Assembly: GCF_006517175.1 (NCBI RefSeq)
Contig: NZ_CP041186.1
Span: 620,001 to 684,000 of the forward strand
DNA: 64,000 bases
Direction of reading: 5' to 3'
Origin: Persicimonas caeni
GTDB taxonomy: Bacteria; Myxococcota_A; Bradymonadia; Bradymonadales; Bradymonadaceae
In this document: positions 33,761-43,800 of the stretch, one piece after another
How positions within the stretch are numbered: the stretch's first letter is position 1
How the letters are laid out: each line of letters starts with the position of its first letter
Notes under the pieces: generated by a model
Seen by the model: only the letters and a program-made list of their open reading frames with translations
The model's database searches: none
What the model was told of the DNA's origin: nothing
Translations under genes and position numbers: made by a program

Positions 33761-35113
33761 TCAGACCAGATATTCGATGAAGACGGTTGCCAGCCCCAAA
33801 AAGGCCAGAAACCCGGAGACGTCAGTAAAGGTGGTCACGAGCACTCCGCTTCCCATGGCCGGGTCCATGCGGAGCGCCTTGAGCATCAACGGGACGGCTG
33901 CGCCGGCCAGGCCCGCAATCGACATGTTGACGAGCATCGACAGGAACAAGACGAGCCCCAAAAAGGGCATGCCCTTCCACGCCCAGGCGACCAGCCCGGT
34001 GAGCAGGCCGATGCCTGCGCCCACGATGATGCCGATGCCCACCTGCTTGAGCACCGCCGACATCCCGTCGTTATAGTCGAGCTCGCCCAGCGCGATGCCG
34101 CGCGTGACGACGGTGAGCGTCTGGGTACCGCCGTTTCCGCCCATGCCGGCGACCACCGGCATGAAGGTGGCCAGGACGACGACCTCCGAGATCGACTTTT
34201 CGAAGAGCCCGACGACATAGGCCGCCAAAAAGGCGGTCAACAGGTTGAGGATCATCCACGGGAAGCGCTTTTTGACCGAGTGGGTCACCGGCGCGTAGAC
34301 GCGGTCTTCCTCGGAGAGGCCCTGCATCAGGTACATGTCCTCGGTCGCCTCCTCTTGGAGGACGTCGAGGATATCGTCAACGGTGACCACGCCCAACAGC
34401 TTGAAGTTGTCGTCGACCACCGGCACGGCCAGCAGGTCGTAGCGCGCGGTGATGTCGGCCACGTCTTCCTGGTCGTCGGTGGCGTACACGGCGATGGGGT
34501 CGGGCACCATCAGGTCTTTGACCGGGCAATCGGGGCTGGCGACGATGAGCCGGCGAAGCGGCACCACGCCCAAGAACGTGCCCGTCTCGTTGACCACGTA
34601 GATGTAGAAGATGAACTCGCTGGTCGACCCCAGGCTGCGGATGATGTCGATGGCCTCGTCGGCGCACACATCCTCCTGGATGCGAATCATCTCGCTGGTC
34701 ATCAACTGACCGGCCGACTCGGCGGGGTAAGCGCGCAGGTGCTCGATGCGCTCGCGCTGCAGGGGCGTGAGGCCGTTTAGAATTTTTTCGACTCGCTCGT
34801 CGTCCAGCTTGGAGACGACGAAGACAGCATCATCGGGCGCCAGGCGGTTGATAATCTGGCTGATGCGCCCATCGCCCAGGTTGCTCAGCAGCTCGACCAG
34901 GATGTGCTCGGGCAGCTCGCTGAGCGTCTCGGCGGCGAGCTGGCGCTCGAAGAGCACCGTGGTGAGCTGCTTTTGCTCGGCCGGGCTCAGATAGCCGTAC
35001 AAATCGGCGATCTCGGCGGGGCGAAACCGCTCGAGGATGCGCACCACGCGCTCGGTCGCCCCGTGGCGGAGCAACTTGCGCAGCATCTCGATTTGGGTCT
35101 GATTGACGGACAT
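33761..35113 (-). CDS. mgtE: MgtE-type magnesium transporter
   Basis: A 450-residue Mg2+ channel of the MgtE/SLC41 family. Residues about 1-125 are the helical N domain (MLRKLLRHGATERVVRILERFRPAEIADLYGYLSPAEQ). Residues about 130-255 are a CBS pair (LMTSEMIRIQEDVCADEAIDII; LMVPDPIAVYATDDQEDVADI) that closes the pore when Mg2+ is high. The rest is the five-span channel domain with MPVVAGMGGNGGTQTLTVVTR and the conserved Asp-bearing end. The ATG at 35113 is used; the GTG at 35122 is in frame and possible. The unknown gene at 32652-33758 follows with a two-base gap. Confidence 0.95.
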   Translation of the reverse strand: MSVNQTQIEMLRKLLRHGATERVVRILERFRPAEIADLYGYLSPAEQKQLTTVLFERQLAAETLSELPEHILVELLSNLGDGRISQIINRLAPDDAVFVVSKLDDERVEKILNGLTPLQRERIEHLRAYPAESAGQLMTSEMIRIQEDVCADEAIDIIRSLGSTSEFIFYIYVVNETGTFLGVVPLRRLIVASPDCPVKDLMVPDPIAVYATDDQEDVADITARYDLLAVPVVDDNFKLLGVVTVDDILDVLQEEATEDMYLMQGLSEEDRVYAPVTHSVKKRFPWMILNLLTAFLAAYVVGLFEKSISEVVVLATFMPVVAGMGGNGGTQTLTVVTRGIALGELDYNDGMSAVLKQVGIGIIVGAGIGLLTGLVAWAWKGMPFLGLVLFLSMLVNMSIAGLAGAAVPLMLKALRMDPAMGSGVLVTTFTDVSGFLAFLGLATVFIEYLV

Positions 35114-35308
35114 CTCGGTCACTCACGACGGCAGTTGGCGTGACCATAAGGCAGCCAATGGTTCGCGTCTACATCACTTCGGTGCGCGCTCGTGGCGCCC
35201 GCTTCTCCTATAAACGCGAGTCTTTACCGTGACAAACGAATGGACTATGGTTTCAAACATCATTTTGAAACAAGAAACCCCAACTCCCCCACGGCTTAGG
35301 AGTGGTAG

Positions 35309-36265
35309 ATGAGTATTGTGAACCGTGCCTCTGGCATCGTTACGTCGATGGTCGTTTGTCTTGTAGCGCTGTCGCTTGCCAGCGGTTGCGCCGCCGACCG
35401 CAAGTCGGCCTTCAAAGATGGTGACCAGGGCAAGCAAACCAAGGTCCAGGGCGATTTCCTCCAGACGCTCGAGAAAGCCGAGTCCCACTGGCAGAACCGC
35501 AAAGACCGCAAGGAGCTCGAGAAGGCCATCTCCCTGTGGGAGAAAGCGGTCAACATGGATGCGGCCGGGCTGAGCGAGCAGGAAAAGACCGACAAAAAGG
35601 CCGAAGCGTACGAGCGATTGGCACGCGCCTACTACTTCCTGGCCGACTCGCACATCCGCCTCGAGGGCGACGACGAGAGCGCCAACGAAGAAAAGATGAT
35701 GAACACCTTCGAGAAAGGTGTGACCGCAGCCGAGAACGCCATCAAACTGCGCGACCCGGACTTCGCCAAAAAGGTCGCTCAGGGCGACGCGTGGATGAAC
35801 CACGTCAAAAAGGCCGACGAGGCCGCCATCCCCGGCCTGTACTGGTACGCCACCAACCTGGGCAAGTGGGCGCTGCTCGAGGGCATCGCCACCATCCTGG
35901 CCCGCAAAGACGACATCAAGGCGACCATGGAGTTCATCTGCGAGAAGGATGAAGACTTCTACTACGGCGCCTGCCACCGCTACTTCGCGGTCTACTGGAC
36001 CAAAGTCCCGTTCAGCAAGGACGCCGCCAAGGCCAAAAAGCACTTCGACAAGACCCTCGAGATCGCGCCCAACTACCTGGCCACCAAAGTGCTGATGGCC
36101 GAGAACTACGCGGTGCTCACCGAGGACAAGGAGCTCTACAACAAGCTCGTCAAAGAGATCATGGCGACTCCCGACGATGCCGTGCCGGCCATCTCGGCGG
36201 AGAACCACTACGAGAAGATGAAGGCCGAGCGACTCGAGAAGACGGTCGACGATCGCTTCAAATAA
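35309..36265 (+). CDS. TRAP transporter T-component lipoprotein (TatT family)
   Basis: A 318-residue lipoprotein with lipobox LASGC (Cys27). The mature protein is all-helical, with TPR-like pairs (LEKAISLWEKAVNMD, AYERLARAYYFLADSHI) and the family-typical YWYATNLGKWALLEG followed by a helix over the next 15 residues. In Treponema pallidum, TatT forms a ring-like trimer that binds the TRAP binding protein TatP, and it is thought to deliver hydrophobic ligands. Here it is the first gene of a T-P-Q-M array, with the DctP-type gene 62 bases downstream. Ligand unknown. Confidence 0.9.
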   Translation: MSIVNRASGIVTSMVVCLVALSLASGCAADRKSAFKDGDQGKQTKVQGDFLQTLEKAESHWQNRKDRKELEKAISLWEKAVNMDAAGLSEQEKTDKKAEAYERLARAYYFLADSHIRLEGDDESANEEKMMNTFEKGVTAAENAIKLRDPDFAKKVAQGDAWMNHVKKADEAAIPGLYWYATNLGKWALLEGIATILARKDDIKATMEFICEKDEDFYYGACHRYFAVYWTKVPFSKDAAKAKKHFDKTLEIAPNYLATKVLMAENYAVLTEDKELYNKLVKEIMATPDDAVPAISAENHYEKMKAERLEKTVDDRFK

Positions 36266-36327
36266 ACACACGCAGAACGGCCGCGGATTTGCGGATGCGC
36301 TGACTATCGACGTTACGGAGATTTAAA

Positions 36328-37326
36328 ATGATGAAACGAGTCTTGCAGCTATTCGTCCTGCTCTTGGTGCTCGGCGTGGGCTTTTCGGCCGCCGCGGAGG
36401 ACAACAAGAAATACACGCTCAACCTCGGCACGGTCGCCCCTCCGGGCACCCCGTGGTCGAAGCAGCTCAAGTCGGTCAAAAAGCGCATCGAAAAGGCGTC
36501 GAAGGGCCGCATTAAGGTCAAACTCTTTTTGGGCACCGCCGGCGGCGAGAAGAGTATCGTGCGCCAGACAAAACGCGGCGAGCTGCAGGGCATGGGCGTG
36601 TCGGCCGGCGCCATGGCCACCCTGGTCCCTGAGATGAACGTCTTCGAGCTTCCCTACCTGTTCAGCAGCGCCAAGGAAGCCGACAAGATCATCGACAACC
36701 ACCTCTACACCCCGGTCCAAGAGCTGCTGCGCCAGTACGGCTTCGAGTTGTACCTGTTCGGCGAGAACGGCTACCGCAACTTTGCGGCCAAAGGAAAGTG
36801 CATCGAGAAGCCCCAGGACCTCGCCGACCTGAAGATGCGCTCGCAGGAGTCGTGGGTCCACGAAGAGATGTACCGCGCGCTCGGCGGCAACCCCGTGCGC
36901 ATCGCGGTGCCCGAGACGCTGCCCGCCCTGCAGACCGGCAACGTGCAGGGCTTCGACAACACCCCGCTCTTTGCGTTCGCGGCGAGCTGGTACCAGGCGG
37001 TCGATCACTGGACGGTGAGCAACCACATCTATCAGCCGGCTCTGGTCGTCTACAACAAGGCCTGGTTCGACAAGCTGCCCGACGACTTGCAGAAGGTCCT
37101 GCTGGCCGAACGGAAGAAGGAGACCGAATACGGCCGCAAGCTCGTGCGTGCGCTGCAGCCCAAGCTGGTCAAAAACCTCAAGGCCGCCGGCATGACCGTG
37201 TGCGAGCTGGACTCGAAGCAGAAAAAAGCGTTCGCCAAGGACGCCAAGAAGGTCCACGAGCTCTTCCGCAAACGCGCCGGCAAGAAGGGCGCCAAGCTCC
37301 TCGATATCGTGCAGAAGCACAACTGA
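36328..37326 (+). CDS. TRAP transporter substrate-binding protein (DctP/TatP type)
   Basis: A 332-residue periplasmic binding protein. The signal peptide ends FSAAAED. The mature protein has the DctP pattern (LNLGTVAPPGTPWSKQLKSVKKRIEKAS, FLGTAGGEKSIVRQTKRGELQG), the long alpha helix with DLKMRSQESWVHEEMYRALGGNPV and the ligand-anchor region with Arg in KMRSQES. It binds an organic anion or, with TatT, possibly a hydrophobic ligand. It is likely translated from the same mRNA as TatT and as the membrane subunits downstream. The ligand cannot be told from sequence. Confidence 0.92.
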   Translation: MMKRVLQLFVLLLVLGVGFSAAAEDNKKYTLNLGTVAPPGTPWSKQLKSVKKRIEKASKGRIKVKLFLGTAGGEKSIVRQTKRGELQGMGVSAGAMATLVPEMNVFELPYLFSSAKEADKIIDNHLYTPVQELLRQYGFELYLFGENGYRNFAAKGKCIEKPQDLADLKMRSQESWVHEEMYRALGGNPVRIAVPETLPALQTGNVQGFDNTPLFAFAASWYQAVDHWTVSNHIYQPALVVYNKAWFDKLPDDLQKVLLAERKKETEYGRKLVRALQPKLVKNLKAAGMTVCELDSKQKKAFAKDAKKVHELFRKRAGKKGAKLLDIVQKHN

Positions 37327-37389
37327 GTGGCTGATTGGCAGGGATGTGAACGAATGTCGACCATCGGCTCTTTGCATATCCCTGCTTCT

Positions 37390-37470
37390 ACGACCTGTTT
37401 TTAGTTCTTGGTTTTTGGGAAAAACCGGCAACTTGCCCAAGTCCGAAGAAACAAGAACCAAGAACACGCC
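37390..37470. repeat. Inverted GAACCAAG repeats in the TRAP operon gap
   Basis: AGTTCTTGGTTTTTGG near 37393-37408 faces ACAAGAACCAAGAAC near 37451-37466, giving a hairpin-capable pair between dctP and dctQ. The words match the heptamer tract at 27503-27534. The rest of the 209-base gap shows no gene. Confidence 0.7.
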
Positions 37471-37535
37471 AACTAGCAAGACAGTCAATCAGGCAGAAGC
37501 TCGACAACTGCCCCGCACTTCACAGACGTAGAGCA

Positions 37536-38627
37536 ATGACAAGCGAAGAGTCCTCCCTCCAGCCGGAGCATCCCGAGCTGGCAACCGAGGCGTTTGAAGG
37601 CGACGACCGACCCTTGTCGGAGTCACTCGGTTGGTTCGGCAAACTCGACTTGGCCGTCTTTCAAGTCGAGGTCGTCGTGGTCGTGTTGGCGCTGATCATC
37701 ATGAGCGTCATCGTGTTCACCGATGTCGTCTACCAGTTGACGCTGGGCGTCGTGCAGGGCCTCGAGTCCGACCCCGGAAAAGCCTGGGGCACCATCGCCG
37801 GCGTAGGAGCGTTCATCTGGGCGATGGCCTTCGCGACGACCTCACGCAAGACCGGACACTCGCGCGAGGCCGCCAAGAATATCACCCAGCGCCCCTTCTG
37901 GGTGCGCGTGGGGCTGGCCAGCGCGTTCTTAGCCGCCTCGTTCGGCGTGGCGCTCAGCTTGGTCAAGTTCGACTCGTCGACGGTCTACCGCATCGTCACG
38001 CTGCTGCTGGCCATCCCGGTGATTCGCCACTTCTGGAAAGAAGGCTACAAAGTCCGCACCGGCGTCTTTATCGGCGCGGTGGTGCTCGCCGTAGGCATGA
38101 TGGGGAGCCTCCCCGAAGGCTACTCGTGGGCGCAATCTTACGGGCTCTTCTTGCTGCTGTGGGTCGGCTTTCTGGGCGCGAGCATCGCCGCGCGCGACCG
38201 GCGCCACCTTCGTATCGACTTGATGCGCAAGTTGTTGCCGCCCAAATGGCTGCCTCACTTCAACGCACTCTCGTATCTGGTCGCCGCCGGCTTCACGGCG
38301 GTCGTGTGCTACCTTGGCTTCATCTATCTGTTCGGCGCCGACAGCTCCTACATGGTGCCCATCTGGGACGTCCCGGAGTGGCTGCCAGCCTCGATGGCCG
38401 AAGAGGTCAAGACCTTCCCTATCCCCGATGACGCCCCCATCACCACGCGCGTGCTGCACGTCGTCTTCTCGCCGAGCCCTCCCGGCACCGTGCCCGACTG
38501 GCTCAAAGTCTTGTCGATTCCGGTCTCCATGGCGTTGATCGTCATCCGTTTTGTCGGCCACAGCGTGGCCTTCGGGATGATGGCGATTCGCGGTGAAGAG
38601 TACGAAGAAGCCACGGAGGCGCACTGA
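37536..38627 (+). CDS. TRAP transporter small permease (DctQ-like, enlarged)
   Basis: A 363-residue membrane protein, about twice the usual DctQ length. The first span (VEVVVVVLALIIMSVIVFTDVVYQL) and the region AIAARDRRHLRIDLMRKLLPP, with the conserved Arg/Lys-rich ends, mark it as DctQ-like. About six more spans are present (for example ASAFLAASFGVALSLVKF and YLVAAGFTAVVCYLGFIYLFG). The C-terminus ends with an acidic tail. DctQ couples the binding protein to the large subunit. Its stop overlaps the next start by one base (TGATG), so the two are translationally coupled. Confidence 0.87.
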   Translation: MTSEESSLQPEHPELATEAFEGDDRPLSESLGWFGKLDLAVFQVEVVVVVLALIIMSVIVFTDVVYQLTLGVVQGLESDPGKAWGTIAGVGAFIWAMAFATTSRKTGHSREAAKNITQRPFWVRVGLASAFLAASFGVALSLVKFDSSTVYRIVTLLLAIPVIRHFWKEGYKVRTGVFIGAVVLAVGMMGSLPEGYSWAQSYGLFLLLWVGFLGASIAARDRRHLRIDLMRKLLPPKWLPHFNALSYLVAAGFTAVVCYLGFIYLFGADSSYMVPIWDVPEWLPASMAEEVKTFPIPDDAPITTRVLHVVFSPSPPGTVPDWLKVLSIPVSMALIVIRFVGHSVAFGMMAIRGEEYEEATEAH

Positions 38628-40696
38628 TGAAGCGCGACGCGACGAATACTCGGAGGCAGACCTTCCAGGTCTGGTCCAGCGCTGGAAGCGCTGCCTCCTA
38701 TTTTGTGACCTCTCTGCTCTGCTTGCTCTTTGCTACGTCGGCGTTCGCCCAAGAGGGCAACGTCCAATCGCTCGAAGAGATGATGGGCGAGGTCGAAGCC
38801 GAAGGCACCGTCGGCGAGCCGCCGTCCGAGCAAGCTGCCGACGAACAAGCTGCTGACGAACAAGCAGGTCCCGGCAACGTCCAATCGCTCGAAGAGATGA
38901 TGGGCGAGGTCGAAGAGGAAGGCGCGGTCGAAGTGCGCGACGTCGACGACGTCGAGACAGCCGAACAAGCCGAAGGCGACCCCGAGCAGGCCAACGCGCC
39001 GCCGGAAACCGCCGACGACGAAGCGCCCAAAGACGAAGGCATGTCCATCTGGTTCTACCTGGGCATCCTCGGCATCATCGTGGGCATGATCGTGCTGGGC
39101 GCGCCGCTGTACGTGCTCATCGGCAGCCTGACGATATATTTGCTCTTCGTGGGCGGCATCTTCGACGACTTCGCGCTGCTCACCTCCATCATCGAGCAGA
39201 CCCGCGGTCTGTCCGACCAGACGGTGCTCCTGGCGATCCCGTTCTTCGTCATCTCCGGCGCGATCATGACCGAGGGCGACATCGCCCAGCGGCTCATCGA
39301 CGTGGCCGAAGCCGCGTTTGGCAAGCTGCCCGGTGGCCTGGCCATCTCGGCGGTCTTCGCCTGCGCGTTCTTCGCGGCCATCTCCGGCTCCTCGCCGGTC
39401 ACCGTCATCGCCATCGGCTCGATCATGTACCCGGCGCTCGTCGAGAAGGGTTACCCGTCGAAGTTCTCGATGGGCATCGTCACCTCCGGCGGCAGCCTGG
39501 GCATCCTGATCCCGCCGTCCATCCCGATGATCGTCTACGCCATCGTCGACCCCACGGGACTCAAAGATCCGGTGGGCTACGCCCTGTCGACCACCGGCGG
39601 CGGCGACGCCAGCGTCAAAGACCTGTTCATCGCCGGCATCGGGCCGGGCTTGCTCATCGCCGGCATCATGGGCGGCTTTGCGCTCGTCGTGGGCATGAAA
39701 GACCGCGTCGAGACCACTGACTTCGACTGGAAAAAGCTCGGCCATGCGCTGCAAGACGGCGTCTGGGCGCTCTTCTTGCCGGTGCTCATCTTGGGCGGCA
39801 TCTACACGGGCATCTTCACGCCCACCCAGGCCGCCGCCGTGGCGGTCATCTACGCCATCATCGTCGAGTTCTTCATCCACCGAAGCCTCGAAATCAAAGA
39901 CGTACCGCGCATCTTCACCGACTCGGCGCTCTTGATGGGCAGCCTTCTCATCATCATGGCGCTGGCGCTGGGCTTTAACCTGTATCTAGACCGCGCCAAG
40001 ATCCCCGAGATGGCCGTCGAGATGATCCTCGATATGGAGCTGACCATCTGGCAGTTCCTCATCATCGTCAACGTGCTGCTGCTCATCGCCGGCTTCTTTA
40101 TGGAGATTCTGTCGGCGATCATGATCCTCGTGCCGCTCCTGGCTCCGGTGGCCTACGGCTTGGGCATCCACCCGCTGCACATGGCGATCATCTTCATCGT
40201 CAACTTGGAAATCGGCTACCTCACCCCGCCCATTGGTCTGAACCTGTTTGTGGCCGGCACGCTCTTCAAGAAGGGCATCGGCGAGGTCGTCAAATCGGTC
40301 TTGCCGTTCATGGCGCTTATGCTCGGCGCGCTGATGCTCATCACCTACGTGCCGACCATCAGCCTCGGACTGGTCAGCCTGTCGAAGGGCGGCAGCTTCT
40401 TCGTCCCCTTCCCCGAGGACCGCAAAGAGGCGCCCGAAGAGCCCGGCGCATCGCCTGAAGAAACGCCGGCCGACACCGCGGCCGAAGGCGAGCAAGCCGC
40501 CGAGGCAGAGCAAGAGCAACCCGAGGGCGTCAAATCGCTCGAAGAGCTCATGGGCGAGGTCGAAGACGAAGGCGCCGTCGACACCCCGCCCTCCGAGGAC
40601 TCGGAGGAGGACGGCGGTGGCGTCAAGAGCCTCGAGGAGATGATGAACGAGGTCGAAGAGGAAGGCGCGGTGGGCAAGCCACCGTCGGAGGAGTGA
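38627..40696 (+). CDS. TRAP transporter large permease (DctM) with N- and C-terminal SLEEMM repeats
   Basis: A 689-residue protein. Residues about 25-41 are a signal-like segment ending AFAQ. Two copies of an acidic motif ([14 protein letters not shown]) follow at about residues 44 and 83. The membrane domain (about 140-600) has about 12 spans and typical DctM signatures ([46 protein letters not shown]). Two more copies ([12 protein letters not shown] at 634, [12 protein letters not shown] at 664) close the protein. The transporter is driven by an ion gradient. The extra motifs are not part of known DctM. Codons 9-24 overlap the REP-like hairpin at 38652-38698. Confidence 0.9.
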   Translation: MKRDATNTRRQTFQVWSSAGSAASYFVTSLLCLLFATSAFAQEGNVQSLEEMMGEVEAEGTVGEPPSEQAADEQAADEQAGPGNVQSLEEMMGEVEEEGAVEVRDVDDVETAEQAEGDPEQANAPPETADDEAPKDEGMSIWFYLGILGIIVGMIVLGAPLYVLIGSLTIYLLFVGGIFDDFALLTSIIEQTRGLSDQTVLLAIPFFVISGAIMTEGDIAQRLIDVAEAAFGKLPGGLAISAVFACAFFAAISGSSPVTVIAIGSIMYPALVEKGYPSKFSMGIVTSGGSLGILIPPSIPMIVYAIVDPTGLKDPVGYALSTTGGGDASVKDLFIAGIGPGLLIAGIMGGFALVVGMKDRVETTDFDWKKLGHALQDGVWALFLPVLILGGIYTGIFTPTQAAAVAVIYAIIVEFFIHRSLEIKDVPRIFTDSALLMGSLLIIMALALGFNLYLDRAKIPEMAVEMILDMELTIWQFLIIVNVLLLIAGFFMEILSAIMILVPLLAPVAYGLGIHPLHMAIIFIVNLEIGYLTPPIGLNLFVAGTLFKKGIGEVVKSVLPFMALMLGALMLITYVPTISLGLVSLSKGGSFFVPFPEDRKEAPEEPGASPEETPADTAAEGEQAAEAEQEQPEGVKSLEELMGEVEDEGAVDTPPSEDSEEDGGGVKSLEEMMNEVEEEGAVGKPPSEE
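38652..38698. repeat. REP-like hairpin inside the dctM signal region
   Basis: GGAGGCAGACCTTCCAG pairs with CTGGAAGCGCTGCCTCC (two mismatches) around a 13-base loop. It encodes [16 protein letters not shown] of the DctM N-terminus. Its right half recurs at 31881-31906 and 32519-32544, and a related form is at 11027-11098. Confidence 0.8.
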
Positions 40697-40862
40697 GGCT
40701 CCGGGGCGTGGAGCAACGTCAAAAAGATGTCACTTCTTGCTCGTAGCCTATCGGTTACAATACGGTGACGCTTGGCGCGGCCAGAATCCGTCAGAACCTG
40801 CGTCACAGATTCGAACACGCCTCACCAGTGGAAAGAGACTGCTCGAGCAAGAAGTCACCTTC

Positions 40863-43800
40863 ATGACCCCTCTAGTGCGCCCGTTTTTGAGCTCCAAGCT
40901 CCATCGCCCCTCCTTCTTGGCCCTTTTGATGCTGGTCGGCCTCACCGGTTGTTCGTCGGGCATCGAGCAAGGTCACGAAGGCCCTGATACAGGGACTGCT
41001 CACCTCGACTCCGGCAAACTACCTCGGGCGACGCCCATCGAGCGTAGCCCAGCGGAGTCAGGCGCTCCCGTAGCCTCTGGCACGGCCCCCACCACCGAGA
41101 TCATCGCGGCACAGAGCAGCCTGTTATTCGGCTCCGAACAAACCGTGATGCAGGAACACGGCTTTCGCCGTGTGATCGCTGCGGATATCGACGGCGACGG
41201 CGATGAAGACGCGCTCGCTGCATCCGGCGAAGACGATACGGTGGGGTGGTACGAGAACACCGACGGGGCCGGAACCTTCGGCCCGCGGCGCGTGATCTCG
41301 CAGGCGACCGACAACGCGTTCGATGTAAGCGCCGCCGACATCGACGGCGATGGCGACCTCGACGTCGTCTCGGCCTCGAAGAACGACCACAAGGTCGCCT
41401 GGTACGAGAATACCGACGGGGCGGGCACGTTCGGGGCGCAGCAAGTCTTGTCGACGCGCGAGTACGGGGTCGAGGACATCGACGTGGCCGATATCGACGG
41501 TGATGGTGATCTGGACGTCGTCTCGGCGGCGACCACGGACAGCGAGATCCATTGGTTCGAGAACACCGACGGCCAAGGCACGTTCGGACCGGCGCAGATG
41601 GTCCGGATTATTGCCGAGAACGTCAAATCGGTGGACGCCGCGGACCTCGATGGCGATGGCGACCTCGACGTCGTAGCCGCCTGCGATGCCTACGTCATCT
41701 GGATGCCCAACGACGGCTCGGGCGGATTCGGCAGCCCGACGACGCTGTCGTCCAGCGTCACCAACGCTACGGGGGTGCGGGCGGCCGATCTCGACGGCGA
41801 CGCCGACTTGGACGTGGTGGTGTCCGTCTTTAACGACGACACGGTCATCTGGTTCGAGAATAACGCCGGCACCTTCGGCACCGAGCAGGTCATTTCGTCG
41901 GTCGCCGACGCGCCCACCTCGGTCGCGGTCGACGACATCGACGGCGACGGCGACCTCGACGTACTCTCCTCGTCGTATTACGACGACACGATCGCGTGGT
42001 ACCCGAACAACGGCAGCGGAACGTTCGGCCCCCAGCAGGTGATCACGACCGCCGCCGATACCGCCTGGGCCGTTGCCACGGGCGACGTCGACGGCGATGG
42101 CGACCGCGACGTGTTGTCAGCCTCCCCGGCCGACAGCAAAGCCGCCTGGTACGCCAATTCCGGCGCGGGCGCATTCGGCGCGCAGCAACTCATCTCGGCG
42201 CCTGTCTCCATCGAGCCGACTTCGGTGCAGGGCGCCGATATCGACACCGACGGCGACGTCGACCTGCTGGCCGTGTCGCCGCGGGCCAACGAAATCATCT
42301 GGTTCGAGAATACCGACGGCAGTGGCACTTACGGCGACCGGCGCGTGATCACGACATCCGTCGACGAGAGCTACTCGGTGCACGCCGCCGATCTCGACGG
42401 CGACAGTGACCTCGACATCGTGGCGGCATCGGAGAACTCGAACTCCGTCGCCTGGTTCGAAAATACCGACGGCCAAGGCACCTTCGGCGCCGCGCAGACC
42501 ATCACGACCTCGCTATTTCAGGCGAGCCGGGTCCACGCTGCCGACCTCGACGGCGACGGTGACCTCGACGTGTTCGCCGGCTCGGGAGCGAGTCGCGACA
42601 TCGTGTGGTTCGCCAATACCGACGGCGCCGGCACGTTCTCCTCGGCCGCCCAGGTCTCGCGCGACCCGTGGGGCGTGACCGGTCTCGACGCCGCTGATCT
42701 CGACGGCGACGGCGACCTCGACATCGTCTCCGCCTCGGACAAGGACGACACCATCGCCTGGTACCCGAATATCGACGGCACCGGCACCTTCGGGACCCAG
42801 CAGGTCATCTCGTCGACTGCCGACCGCGCAACCGCGGTCGACACGGCTGATATCGACGGCGACGGCGACCTGGATGTCGTCTGGAGCGCCGATGTGCTCG
42901 CCTGGCACGTCAACACCGACGGTGCGGGCACCTTCGGCCCCCAGCAGACCATCTCCTCGGCCCACAGCCGCGCCTCATCGGTCCGCGCGGCCGACTTCGA
43001 CAACGACAACGACATCGACGTGCTCGCCGCCTGGGAGTACGCCGACAACGTCGTTTGGCACGAGAATACCGACGGCGCGGGCGCATTCGATACGCAGCGA
43101 GAGTTGACCGCGTCGGTGGACGGAGTCACGTCCGTGGCCGCCGCAGATATTGACGGCGACGGCGATCTCGATGCGATCTCGGCGTCGGCCAACGACGACC
43201 GCGTCGCCTGGTTCCCCAACCTGACGATTTGCGCCGACGCCGACGCCGACGGCACCTGCGACGGCCTCGACGGCTGCCCCAACGACGCCAACAAAACGGC
43301 GCCCGGCACGTGCGGCTGCGGTGTCACCGACACCGACTCGGACGGCGACGGCACCGCCGATTGCAATGACGACTGCCCCAACGACGCCAACAAAATCGAC
43401 GCGGGCATCTGTGGCTGTGGCACCGCCGACACCGACTCCGACGGCGACGGCACCCTCGACTGCAACGATGGTTGCCCGAGCGACGCCACCAAGACCGCGG
43501 CTGGTGTGTGCGGCTGCGGTGTCGCCGACACCGACTCGGACAACGACGGCACCCCCGACTGCAACGACAACTGCCCCAACGATGCCAACAAAATCGACGC
43601 GGGCATCTGTGGCTGTGGCACCGCCGAAACCGACTCGGATAGCGACGGCACCCCCGACTGCAACGACAACTGCCCCAACGATGCCAACAAAATCGACGCG
43701 GGCATCTGTGGCTGTGGCACCGCCGAAACCGACTCGGATAGCGACGGCACCCCCGACTGCAACGACGTTTGCCCCAACGATGCCAACAAAATCAACGCGG

